Under the pieces are notes generated by a model. That model worked only from the letters and a program-made list of their open reading frames with translations, was not told the DNA's origin and made no database searches. The position numbers were made by a program, and so were the translations under genes. Of a stretch of 15,950 bases of DNA, positions 7,238-13,808 are shown piece by piece. This DNA comes from an uncultured Eubacteriales bacterium. GTDB taxonomy: Bacteria; Bacillota; Clostridia; Oscillospirales; CAG-272. The stretch lies in assembly GCA_934446485.1 (NCBI GenBank), contig CAKSEM010000010.1:1-15950 (forward strand), written 5' to 3'. The stretch's first letter is position 1, and each line of letters begins with the position of its first letter.

Positions 7238-8995
7238 TCAGCGGGTCTTTTCCCACTGTTCTTTGAAATCGCGTGCAAATTCCACAACGGCTTTTCTGAG
7301 ATCGCCGTCGATCTCGCTGCCTGTGGCAAGACGTGACATTATCTCGTCGTGTTCATCGCGAAAATATTTTAGAATATCGTCTCTGAAAGACCGTATTTCA
7401 CGAACTGGTATACCCGACAGCAGATGAGCATTGGCGCATATCAGAAGGACGACCTCCTCGGAGAGCGAGAGAGGTTGATACTGACTCTGCCGCAGCAGGT
7501 ATACGAGCCCCTGACCGTAAGTGATCATTTCCTTGGTCGCATCATCAAGGTCGCTTGAAAACTGCGTGAAGACCTCCATCTCGCGGTATTGAGCGAGATC
7601 AAGGCGAAGGGTGCCGGCGGCACGCTTCATGGCGCGCGTCTGCGCCGCACCTCCGACTCGCGAGACGGACAGACCGATGTTTACGGCAGGACGCTGCCCC
7701 GAGAAGAAAAGGTCACTCTCAAGGAATATCTGACCGTCCGTGATCGAAATGATGTTCGTCGGGATATATGCGGAAACGTCGCCTGCCTGTGTTTCGACGA
7801 TCGGCAGTGCGGTAAGGCTTCCGCCTCCGAGCTCGCTTGAAAGGTGAGCTGAACGTTCAAGCAGGCGTGAGTGCAGGTAGAATACGTCGCCTGGGTACGC
7901 TTCGCGCCCCGGTGAACGTTCAAGGAGCAGGCTCAGTGCCCTGTAGGCAATAGCATGTTTTGAAAGATCGTCGTAAACAATCAGAACATCACGTCCGGCG
8001 CGCATAAAGTATTCAGCCATGGCGCAGCCGGAATAGGGCGCTATATATTGCAGCGGATCCGCAACTCCGGCGGTGGCACTGACGACGACCGTATAATCCA
8101 TCGCTCCGCGGCGGCGGAGATTGTCGACGAGCTGAGCGACAGAACTTGCCTTCTGACCGATCGCAACGTAAACGCATATGACATCCTTGCCCCGTTGATT
8201 CAGAATAGTGTCGATCGCGATAGCTGTTTTTCCCGTCTGACGGTCGCCGATGATCAACTCGCGCTGTCCGCGGCCTATTGGGAACATTGAGTCGATCGCG
8301 AGTATCCCCGTGTCGAGCGGCTCGCATACCGGCTGACGGTCTATGATGGCGGGAGCAGGGGATTCGACAGGGTAGTAGTCGTCATATTCGATCTCGCCGA
8401 GTCCGTCTATCGGTTCGCCGAGTGCATTTACCACGCGCCCGAGCAGTCCGTTTCCGACCGGTACGCCGGCACGTCTGCCGGTGCGCACAGCACGTGTGCC
8501 TTCGGTTATTTCGGCATCACTGCCGAACAGAATGCATCCGACGGTGTTGTGCCGAAGCTCCTGCACCATTCCGCTGACTCCCGAATCAAAGACTATGACT
8601 TCGCCGTACTCGGCGTGGCTGAGTCCGGAAAGAGTAGCTATTCCGTCTCCGACGGTTATAACCGTTCCGATCTCCTGGCTTTTTGCCATGAGCTTAAAGT
8701 CGGAGACAGCACGCTTCATCAGAGGAATAACGGCATCGCCCGAGCCTATGTTGTGACGAAGATATGCTTTGAGCTGAGCCAGACGTCCGGGACCGCTCCA
8801 ATCGTAAACGTCATGACCGACCGTTAGGATAAACCCGCTGTCAAGCGTATCTGTGACACGCACATCCACTGTATATTCATCGCCGTACCGTGCAGTAACG
8901 AAGCGACCGATCCCGTCGAGCTGTTCGCTTGACGGTGCGGCTGCACATTCGAGTACCGCCGAACCTGCAGCAATGTTATTCTGCCTTTCCGCCAT
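7238..8995 (-). CDS. atpA: F1Fo ATP synthase alpha subunit with N-terminal delta (OSCP) C-terminal-domain fusion
   Basis: 585 residues from ATG at 8995, which has AGGAG at 7 bases; a longer frame from 9022 exists but has no better site. Residues about 84-585 are a normal alpha subunit: the N-terminal helix leads to IGTVITVGDGIATLSGL, then Walker A GDRQTGKT (250-257), and GLSVSRVG carries the arginine finger. The unusual part is residues about 12-80. SSEQLDGIGRFVTARYGDEY, then VDVRVTDTLDSGFILTVG and DWSGPGRLAQL, align by eye with the C-terminal domain of the delta subunit. E. coli delta reads SEQQLAKI, then AGVIIRAGD, then VIDGSVRGRL. No atpH gene lies between atpF and atpA, where it normally sits, and no delta N-terminal domain is seen in the operon. 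The start overlaps the atpF end by 20 bases. The alpha identity is certain; the delta-domain reading is strong but was made without a profile search. Confidence 0.95.
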   Translation of the reverse strand: MAERQNNIAAGSAVLECAAAPSSEQLDGIGRFVTARYGDEYTVDVRVTDTLDSGFILTVGHDVYDWSGPGRLAQLKAYLRHNIGSGDAVIPLMKRAVSDFKLMAKSQEIGTVITVGDGIATLSGLSHAEYGEVIVFDSGVSGMVQELRHNTVGCILFGSDAEITEGTRAVRTGRRAGVPVGNGLLGRVVNALGEPIDGLGEIEYDDYYPVESPAPAIIDRQPVCEPLDTGILAIDSMFPIGRGQRELIIGDRQTGKTAIAIDTILNQRGKDVICVYVAIGQKASSVAQLVDNLRRRGAMDYTVVVSATAGVADPLQYIAPYSGCAMAEYFMRAGRDVLIVYDDLSKHAIAYRALSLLLERSPGREAYPGDVFYLHSRLLERSAHLSSELGGGSLTALPIVETQAGDVSAYIPTNIISITDGQIFLESDLFFSGQRPAVNIGLSVSRVGGAAQTRAMKRAAGTLRLDLAQYREMEVFTQFSSDLDDATKEMITYGQGLVYLLRQSQYQPLSLSEEVVLLICANAHLLSGIPVREIRSFRDDILKYFRDEHDEIMSRLATGSEIDGDLRKAVVEFARDFKEQWEKTR

Positions 8996-9488
8996 CGTCG
9001 GACTCCTCTCCCGCGCTTTCAAGGAAGCTGTCGAATATTTTGCCGTTGTCTGCCGCGTCGCCTGCCATGATGTTTTCGGCGGCAGTCACGATCATTTCCG
9101 AGATATCGCTCTTTGCCTCGCGTATCATGCGTTCATGCTCGGCGGCGGCAGCAGCGGAGGCTTCGTCCTTTATGCGGCGTGAGTTTTTGTTTGCCTCGTC
9201 TATGATGCGGCTTCGCTCCTCATCGGCGTTTTTCAGTGCCTCGGCGCGGCGTTCGGCAATTTCATCGTCGGCGCACTTGAGCTTTGCCTCATATTCGGCT
9301 TTTGCCGCTTGTGCATCCGATGCAGATGCTTTGGCGCTCTCTTCAAGGTTTCTGAAATATTCGGCGCGCTTGTCGGTGAACTTCTTAACAGGGCGGTACA
9401 GAAGAAGGTACAGACCGAGTGCAAGCACGGCAAAATTCAGTACGTGAAGCAGTATTTGCTGAAAATCTATGTTAAGTGGTAAGTTCAT
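8976..9488 (-). CDS. atpF: F1Fo ATP synthase b subunit
   Basis: Peripheral-stalk subunit, 170 residues, a normal length. One N-terminal membrane segment (about 11-31, HVLNFAVLALGLYLLLY) is followed by YRPVKKFTDKR, as in other bacterial b subunits. A long charged Ala/Glu/Lys coiled coil runs to about residue 155, and the tail is acidic (EESDDGGKAE). There is no fused delta domain here, unlike the b-delta fusion of mycobacteria. Its C-terminal end normally contacts the delta C-terminal domain, which here is on the alpha protein encoded directly downstream with a 20-base overlap. ATG at 9488 has a weak AGGA 4-5 bases upstream. Confidence 0.93.
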   Translation of the reverse strand: MNLPLNIDFQQILLHVLNFAVLALGLYLLLYRPVKKFTDKRAEYFRNLEESAKASASDAQAAKAEYEAKLKCADDEIAERRAEALKNADEERSRIIDEANKNSRRIKDEASAAAAAEHERMIREAKSDISEMIVTAAENIMAGDAADNGKIFDSFLESAGEESDDGGKAE

Positions 9489-9545
9489 GTGATCCTGTCC
9501 CTTCGGTTATAGTTGCCTTAGCAAAGTAGTGTTGAAAGGCGCTTA

Positions 9546-9908
9546 TCAGAGAACGAATATAATTAGGATTGCGACGATCAGCGCATATATGATAGCGGTC
9601 TCGATAAATACGAGGCTGAGCATCATTGAACTTCTGATCTGACCGGCAGCCTCCGGCTGACGGGCTACACCGTCCGATGCCTTGGCTGAGGCGAATCCCA
9701 TAGCTACGGCACCGCACGAAGCTGCAACACCTACTGCGATACCTGCTGCGACAGCCTTCGTTCCGGTTGAAGAAGCTCCCTCTTCTGCGGCGGCTGTGTT
9801 TTCGGTAACCGCTGTGTCAACTGCGGCATCGACTGCACTGACGGCAACGGATGAGAGAAAGATTGCGGAAATGGTCAGAACGAGAATGAGTGAAATCAGC
9901 TTTTTCAT
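9546..9908 (-). CDS. atpE: F1Fo ATP synthase c subunit with signal-like N-terminal extension
   Basis: Rotor-ring proteolipid. It has 120 residues where 70-90 is usual. The core is two membrane helices (about 52-74 and 94-119) joined by the polar loop ARQPEA (82-87), and the ion-binding carboxylate is E103 in FIETAIIYALIV. Upstream are about 50 extra residues: Met-Lys-Lys, a hydrophobic stretch (4-23) with VSA-VDA near 23-28 resembling a signal peptide and cleavage site, then an acidic Ala/Thr/Glu linker. AGGAG sits 7 bases before ATG 9908 and no other Met occurs before residue 70, so the extension is part of the gene. The binding site is mixed: Thr104 follows the Glu, as in sodium types, and Tyr108 is kept, but the helix-1 Gln position is Met70 and the E+2 residue is Ala105. 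Confidence 0.94.
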   Translation of the reverse strand: MKKLISLILVLTISAIFLSSVAVSAVDAAVDTAVTENTAAAEEGASSTGTKAVAAGIAVGVAASCGAVAMGFASAKASDGVARQPEAAGQIRSSMMLSLVFIETAIIYALIVAILIIFVL

Positions 9909-9979
9909 GGTATTTCTCCTTTTAGTGGGTATATAAAATCATATTAGGTTTGATCGGCAGCGCTGAACAGTGCACCGTA

Positions 9980-10828
9980 TCATGCGGCGGCTTCAGCCTT
10001 TTCGGCAGGCTTCTTTATGCGCTTTTTCGGCGGTTCCGTGACCTCTCCGTAAAAGACGGAGGTAAGCATGGTCAGGACGTACGTTTGAATCAGTGCGTGG
10101 AGCAGGGTAAACATGACGGCAACTACGATCGGCAGTGCTATACTGAGATAGAGCGAGTAGTATACGAGCTCTGTGACGAGAAGTCCGCTGAGCAGAGCAC
10201 CGAACAGTCGGAAGCTCATCGAGATCGGCAGCGAGAACTCTTTGAGCGTCAATCCTACACCGCGCAGGTGGTTGTGGTATATTCCTCCTGCGAGGATCAC
10301 AAGGTATGACTGGCACCCCATCGCAATGGCGCCGTTGATATCGGATATCGGCGCGGACAGCGTGATTATGCTGCCGTTTGTAGCCGTTGCTTCTACTCCG
10401 AATAATTCGAAGAGCGTACTGAAGAATATATACACTCCCGCACAGAAGATATAGACGTTCAGGAATCCGGTTGCATGCGGGCTGTTCTCCGATGCCATAT
10501 CATCAAAGAAGCCGACGAGCCGTTCGATAAGGGCTTGAAAACGTCCCGGTATCATGGAAAATCGCGGTATCACAAGCACTCTTATGATGAGCGCTGCGGT
10601 GAGCAGTATTCCCGTGACTGTCATGGCGGAGATCACCGACGGATTTACATCTGTGATGCCGAACAGCGAAACCTTGTTCGTTTCGTGAAGCACTGCGTCG
10701 CGCATCGCTTCGCTGAGAGACTCATCGTGCGGTCTGGTAGGGAAGAGTATGATTCCCACAACGGACAGCACTATGACGAGACAGAAGAATATCACGACGG
10801 CAGCGCGGTGCGTCTTCGTTTTTTTCAT
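9980..10828 (-). CDS. atpB: F1Fo ATP synthase a subunit
   Basis: Membrane stator that forms the ion half-channels; 282 residues with five to six hydrophobic segments. The essential Arg is R207 in ISMSFRLFGALLSG. The partner positions Glu220 (VTELVYY) and Gln248 (LIQTYVLTML) are in the expected places, and LSAPISDINGAIAMG matches the conserved family segment. The usual RLFGN Asn is Ala211 here. The C-terminus is a basic/Ala tail (PPKKRIKKPAEKAEAAA). ATG at 10828 has AAAGG 7-8 bases upstream. It is the first gene of the operon; no atpI is seen upstream, and 71 bases separate it from atpE. Confidence 0.93.
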   Translation of the reverse strand: MKKTKTHRAAVVIFFCLVIVLSVVGIILFPTRPHDESLSEAMRDAVLHETNKVSLFGITDVNPSVISAMTVTGILLTAALIIRVLVIPRFSMIPGRFQALIERLVGFFDDMASENSPHATGFLNVYIFCAGVYIFFSTLFELFGVEATATNGSIITLSAPISDINGAIAMGCQSYLVILAGGIYHNHLRGVGLTLKEFSLPISMSFRLFGALLSGLLVTELVYYSLYLSIALPIVVAVMFTLLHALIQTYVLTMLTSVFYGEVTEPPKKRIKKPAEKAEAAA

Positions 10829-11211
10829 TATAACGCCTTTCTGTCATGAGTTTGTTGCACATATGCGGCAAAAAGCCACATATATAATATGTGCACATTT
10901 TGTATTTAAATATCTTACTCCAATTTGTCCGCAATTACAATTGATATAATACACAATTTTTTCTGCAATTACCGACTGAGGCAAGGCATTTTTTTGTATA
11001 TATTTGAGTTTTGAATGCTTTGAAATTTGTAATCCGGCAATGCGAGGTTGTGATAGCGGCGATAAAGAAACAAAAGAGCTGATATTACGCCGAAAAACCG
11101 CACACTGTGGTGCTTTTAGTTGATAAGATGCGGTATATTTGTTTTGTCCGAACTTATTACGTTACGGACGCAAAGGCTTGCCCGTTTTAGTTTGAAACAG
11201 GTGCAGGTGCG
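10829..11211 (-). promoter_or_regulatory. Gene-free region upstream of the atp operon, with weak promoter candidates
   Basis: About 380 AT-rich bases with no convincing gene. On the minus strand, TTGTAA-N17-TAAGAT (about 10913-10941) is a plausible but imperfect promoter, and there are several TATA-like hexamers nearer atpB. Small structures seen are a palindrome at 10877-10893 and an inverted repeat GTCCGAAC...GTT-a-CGGAC near 11146-11170. The atp promoter should lie here, but the sequence does not single one out. Confidence 0.35.
10877..10893. repeat. AT-rich palindrome in the atp leader
   Basis: CACATAT (10877-10883) and ATATGTG (10887-10893) flank a 3-base centre, about 50-65 bases before the atpB start. 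It may be a protein-binding site or a hairpin in the atp leader, or chance in AT-rich DNA. Confidence 0.3.
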
Positions 11212-11245
11212 ACAAAGCGGCACTTCCAAAGTAGTGCCGCTTTGT
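11212..11245 (-). terminator. Hairpin directly after tRNA-Gln
   Basis: A perfect 13-bp stem (ACAAAGCGGCACT at 11212-11224, complement at 11233-11245) with an 8-base loop starts 2 bases past the tRNA 3' end. The 3' arm ends CTTTGT, so the U-rich part is inside the stem and no separate U-tract follows. Its position makes termination or 3'-end processing likely. Confidence 0.65.
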
Positions 11246-11247
11246 CT

Positions 11248-11319
11248 CTGGGATAGCTGGATTCGAACCAGCGAATGCAGCAGTCAAAGTGCTGTGTCTT
11301 ACCGCTTGACGATATCCCA
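11248..11319 (-). tRNA. tRNA-Gln (anticodon UUG)
   Basis: 72-nt cloverleaf on the minus strand. The acceptor stem is TGGGATA/TATCCCA with discriminator G, as usual for Gln. The D arm is GTC/GAC. The anticodon stem CAGCA/TGCTG encloses the loop CTTTGAC, giving anticodon TTG. The T arm is GCTGG-TTCGAAT-CCAGC. CCA is not encoded. A consensus promoter lies about 90 bases upstream. Confidence 0.97.
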
Positions 11320-11408
11320 ATATTGATTTCGGTGTGTCGTACGGCGGCTATGCATACGCCGCTGCCTCGCATGAATATTACCGCTCATCCAAAACCGACA
11401 CCTCATAG

Positions 11409-11438
11409 ATTATACCACGGAAGTGGAGAGCGTGTCAA
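11409..11438 (-). promoter_or_regulatory. Consensus promoter of tRNA-Gln
   Basis: On the minus strand: TTGACA (11438-11433), an 18-base spacer ending TGG, and TATAAT (11414-11409), a perfect pair with an extended -10. It would make a leader of about 80 bases before the tRNA. That leader holds a short GC hairpin around 11342-11365 and must be removed by processing. Confidence 0.85.
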
Positions 11439-11497
11439 GACTTCGCATCATGATTTTGAGTGACTCCGGCAGAGCCGTTCACGGAATACAAAGGCAG

Positions 11498-11526
11498 TGC
11501 ACATACCGCGGTATTACCGATATAAT
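11498..11526 (+). promoter_or_regulatory. Possible second upstream promoter of tRNA-Lys
   Basis: TGCACA (11498-11503), a 17-base spacer and a consensus TATAAT (11521-11526) lie 60 bases upstream of the main tRNA-Lys promoter and point the same way. The -35 is weaker than the main one. Confidence 0.4.
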
Positions 11527-11557
11527 AAACCGTGTGAAAAAAACAATGACAAAGCGG

Positions 11558-11586
11558 TTGACATTGTGTGTTACCTGTGGTATAAT
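11558..11586 (+). promoter_or_regulatory. Perfect consensus promoter of tRNA-Lys
   Basis: TTGACA (11558-11563), exactly 17 bases, then TATAAT (11581-11586), with TGG just before the -10 as an extended element. The tRNA begins 8 bases after the -10, so the transcript starts at or within a few bases of the mature 5' end. Confidence 0.93.
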
Positions 11587-11594
11587 AACGGCAT

Positions 11595-11667
11595 GCCCCA
11601 TTAGCTCAGTTGGTAGAGCACATGACTTTTAATCATGGTGTCCGGAGTTCGACTCTCCGATGGAGCA
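11595..11667 (+). tRNA. tRNA-Lys (anticodon UUU)
   Basis: 73-nt cloverleaf. The D arm is TTAGCTCAGTTGGTAGAGCA, the anticodon stem CATGA/TCATG encloses the loop CTTTTAA (anticodon TTT), and the T arm is CGGAG-TTCGACT-CTCCG. The acceptor stem GCCCCAT/ATGGAGC has one mismatch, C3 (11597) against A70 (11664). The discriminator is A and CCA is not encoded. It is probably functional given its perfect promoter. Confidence 0.94.
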
Positions 11668-11754
11668 TGGCAAAAACGGCGAGCTGTGTTCGATATTGAC
11701 GCGGCTCGCTTTTGCGTGTCACAAAAATATATTCTGAAAAGAACGGTAACTGCT

Positions 11755-12684
11755 ATGGGAACGACTGTTGTTATAAAAAATGTTTTGACGATGCTTTTCT
11801 ATCTGTTTTGCGGATGGGGGTTGGTGCGTGCGGATCTGGCTGAGAGCGATCACGCACGGTCAGTGTCGGGGCTTCTCATATATGTGTGCGGGCCGGCAAT
11901 GATTCTGAATGCATTCCGAACCATGAAATATTCGCCCGAAAACGTGTTGAGACTCGTTGAGTTCTTCGTCGTGAGTCTTGCGGTTCAAGTGCTGTTCTTT
12001 CTGATTCTGTGGGCTGTATTTCGCCGTAAATATTCGGATTCGAGGTACAGAATACTGAGCGTAGGCGCAATGCTCGGAAATGTGGGCTTTTTCGGCTTGC
12101 CGCTCGTCGTCTCCCTGTTTCCCGATTCCGATATAGTTGCCTGTTACAGCGTGATGTATATTACAAGTATGAATATCCTCATTTTTACGCTCGGCACATA
12201 TATGATAACGAAGAATCGCAGGTTCATCTCGCTCAAATCGGCACTTCTCAATCCGACGATGATCGGCGTAGCAGCGGCACTGCCGTTGTTTCTGCTTCAA
12301 TTTGAGTATCCTGCGGCTTTGAGCGCGCCGCTCAGTCTGCTCGGATCGATGACGGCACCGCTATGCATGGTGATCCTCGGAATGAGGCTTGCGTCGATGC
12401 GTTTCCGTGAGCTGTTTTGCCGGCCGTTTGCCTATGCGGTATGTGCACTGAAGCTCGTTGTGTTTCCGCTTTTCGCGTACCTATGTGCCGTCTTGGTTCC
12501 GGGCACGGACGGTGTGTTCCGTACAAGTATGCTCGTTTTGAGCGCCGTGCCGTCAGCATCACTGCTGCTGTCTATGGCGGAGCTCCACCGATGTGAGAGG
12601 GAGCTTGCCGCCAACGCAGTGCTGCTTACGACGCTTGCCTGTTCGGTGACGTTACCGATCATTATGCGGGTCGTCAGCAGGTGA
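11755..12684 (+). CDS. AEC-family (auxin efflux carrier-like) permease
   Basis: A membrane protein of 309 residues with about ten hydrophobic segments in two halves, typical of the AEC family of organate exporters and permeases (malate permease/auxin efflux carrier-like). Recognisable parts are LLIYVCGPAMILNAFRTM near the start, MLGNVGFFGLPLVVSLF in the first half, LLNPTMIGVAAALPLF in the middle, LSLLGSMTAPLCMVILGMRL in the second half, and LSAVPSASLLLSMAE near the end. The frame is open further upstream but would start inside tRNA-Lys, so the ATG at 11755 is chosen; its ribosome binding site is poor. No promoter is seen between it and tRNA-Lys, so it may be transcribed from the tRNA promoter. 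The substrate cannot be told. Confidence 0.85.
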   Translation: MGTTVVIKNVLTMLFYLFCGWGLVRADLAESDHARSVSGLLIYVCGPAMILNAFRTMKYSPENVLRLVEFFVVSLAVQVLFFLILWAVFRRKYSDSRYRILSVGAMLGNVGFFGLPLVVSLFPDSDIVACYSVMYITSMNILIFTLGTYMITKNRRFISLKSALLNPTMIGVAAALPLFLLQFEYPAALSAPLSLLGSMTAPLCMVILGMRLASMRFRELFCRPFAYAVCALKLVVFPLFAYLCAVLVPGTDGVFRTSMLVLSAVPSASLLLSMAELHRCERELAANAVLLTTLACSVTLPIIMRVVSR

Positions 12685-12695
12685 AATAACTTAAA

Positions 12696-12734
12696 CGGCG
12701 GCTGCCGCGGATCAATATTCCGCGGCAGCCGCCG
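12696..12734. terminator. Bidirectional hairpin between the AEC and DegV genes
   Basis: A perfect 15-bp GC-rich stem, CGGCGGCTGCCGCGG (12696-12710) and its complement (12720-12734), with a 9-base loop, lies between two converging stop codons. It starts 11 bases after one and 6 bases after the other. No long U-tract follows on either side (minus: TTTAAGTTATTT). Confidence 0.7.
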
Positions 12735-12740
12735 AAGTAT

Positions 12741-13646
12741 TCAGTTTTTGCTGTTGTCGGGTGCCCTTTCGTCTCCGAGGAAGAAGACCGCTACGGTGCC
12801 CGGACCGCAATGGGATGCGATGATCGTTCCGATGTCGCATATCCGTATATCGCCGTCGATCTTCGGGAATCTTGCGGCAACTGCGTCGCGGGTCATCAGT
12901 GCCTCATCGATGCAGTTTGAGTGGCAGATCCAACACTTGCCCGAATAATCTCTTCCGCCTGCGGCGTGAGCTTCCATTGTGTCAACTGTCGTCTTTACTG
13001 CCCCTTTCTTTCCGCGCACCTTGCTGTAAGCGATAATCCGTCCGCGGTCATCAAGTCGCATTATGGGGCATATTCCGAGAATGGTTGCTATCATTGCGGT
13101 GGCGCCTGACATTCTTCCGCTCCTGCGGTAGTGGTCGAGCTCTGTAGAGAAGAACTGGTGATGTACGCACCGTCTGTGTGCCATGAGCCAGTCCGCAGTC
13201 TCGTCCAGCGTGTTTCCGGCGTCGCGCATATCTGCGGCATAATCTACGAGGAGACCGTATCCTGATGAACTGCACAGAGAGTCGATGACCGTGATTCGTC
13301 GCTCAGGATGGCGCGCCAAAACATTTGAAGCAGCGCGGAATGCGTTCCTGACGGACTGCGTCATACCGCTTCCGAAAGCAACATGGAGCACGTCACCGTC
13401 AGCCGAAAGCTCCTCAAAGAATCGCTCGTAGTTGTATTCGTTTATCTGAGATGTGGATGGCAGTTTGCCGTCCGCAAGAAAACCGTAAAAACGCGGAAGC
13501 GCCTCCGGATCGCGGAGCATATCATCGTCGTACTCGTCACCGTCAACGGTATAGGAGTAAAATATGACGGGAATATCCCGCTTCTTTGCATACGAGTAGG
13601 GAAAATCGACTGTGGATTCACAGGACAGTATGAATTTTCTATCCAT
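12741..13646 (-). CDS. DegV family protein (FakB-like fatty-acid-binding)
   Basis: 301 residues, the usual DegV size. Members bind a fatty acid; several (FakB) present it to the FakA kinase for phospholipid synthesis. Family marks are CESTVDFPYSYAKKRDIPVI at the N-terminus, the KLPSTSQIN motif at 61-69, FGSGMTQS (91-98) and VIDSLCSSSGYGLLV. Later come LDHYRRSGRMSGATAMIATI, the GICPIM segment and CGPGTVAVFFLG near the end. ATG at 13646 is chosen over an in-frame GTG 15 bases upstream because GTGAGG sits just before it as a ribosome binding site. It lies downstream of tetR on the same strand with its own likely promoter. No FakA gene is in the window. Confidence 0.9.
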   Translation of the reverse strand: MDRKFILSCESTVDFPYSYAKKRDIPVIFYSYTVDGDEYDDDMLRDPEALPRFYGFLADGKLPSTSQINEYNYERFFEELSADGDVLHVAFGSGMTQSVRNAFRAASNVLARHPERRITVIDSLCSSSGYGLLVDYAADMRDAGNTLDETADWLMAHRRCVHHQFFSTELDHYRRSGRMSGATAMIATILGICPIMRLDDRGRIIAYSKVRGKKGAVKTTVDTMEAHAAGGRDYSGKCWICHSNCIDEALMTRDAVAARFPKIDGDIRICDIGTIIASHCGPGTVAVFFLGDERAPDNSKN

Positions 13647-13710
13647 GCTCAAAAACCTCACGTCAAATGTATATAGATATTTCTGTCGGAAGCGAACATC
13701 CGACGTATGT

Positions 13711-13739
13711 ATTATATCGCGGTATGGTCAGTCGGTCAT
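13711..13739 (-). promoter_or_regulatory. Likely degV promoter
   Basis: On the minus strand ATGACC (4 of 6 matches), a 17-base spacer and a consensus TATAAT (13716-13711) lie between tetR and degV. The leader after it has a small hairpin, GTCGGA/TCCGAC (13685-13704). Read-through from tetR is also possible. Confidence 0.55.
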
Positions 13740-13808
13740 ATAGACAGTTTTATCCGATTGTCACTTTTTCAGACACTCGGCGTGAATTTATCTAAGAATG
13801 CGTGGAAA

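Noticed and set aside
8996..9022. A longer start for AtpA, nine codons upstream
   Set aside because: The ATG at 8995 has AGGAG at 7 bases, while the upstream start has no better site and would only lengthen the overlap with atpF.
11160..11185. GGACGCAAAGGCTTGCC resembles part of a cyclic di-GMP-I riboswitch
   Set aside because: The 5' half of the riboswitch (GCAAACC and the tetraloop helix) and the receptor segment are absent at the expected distances.
11635..11754. N-terminal extension of the AEC permease into tRNA-Lys
   Set aside because: It would start inside the tRNA, and the extra residues are not membrane-like or conserved in pattern; ATG 11755 gives a normal-length protein.
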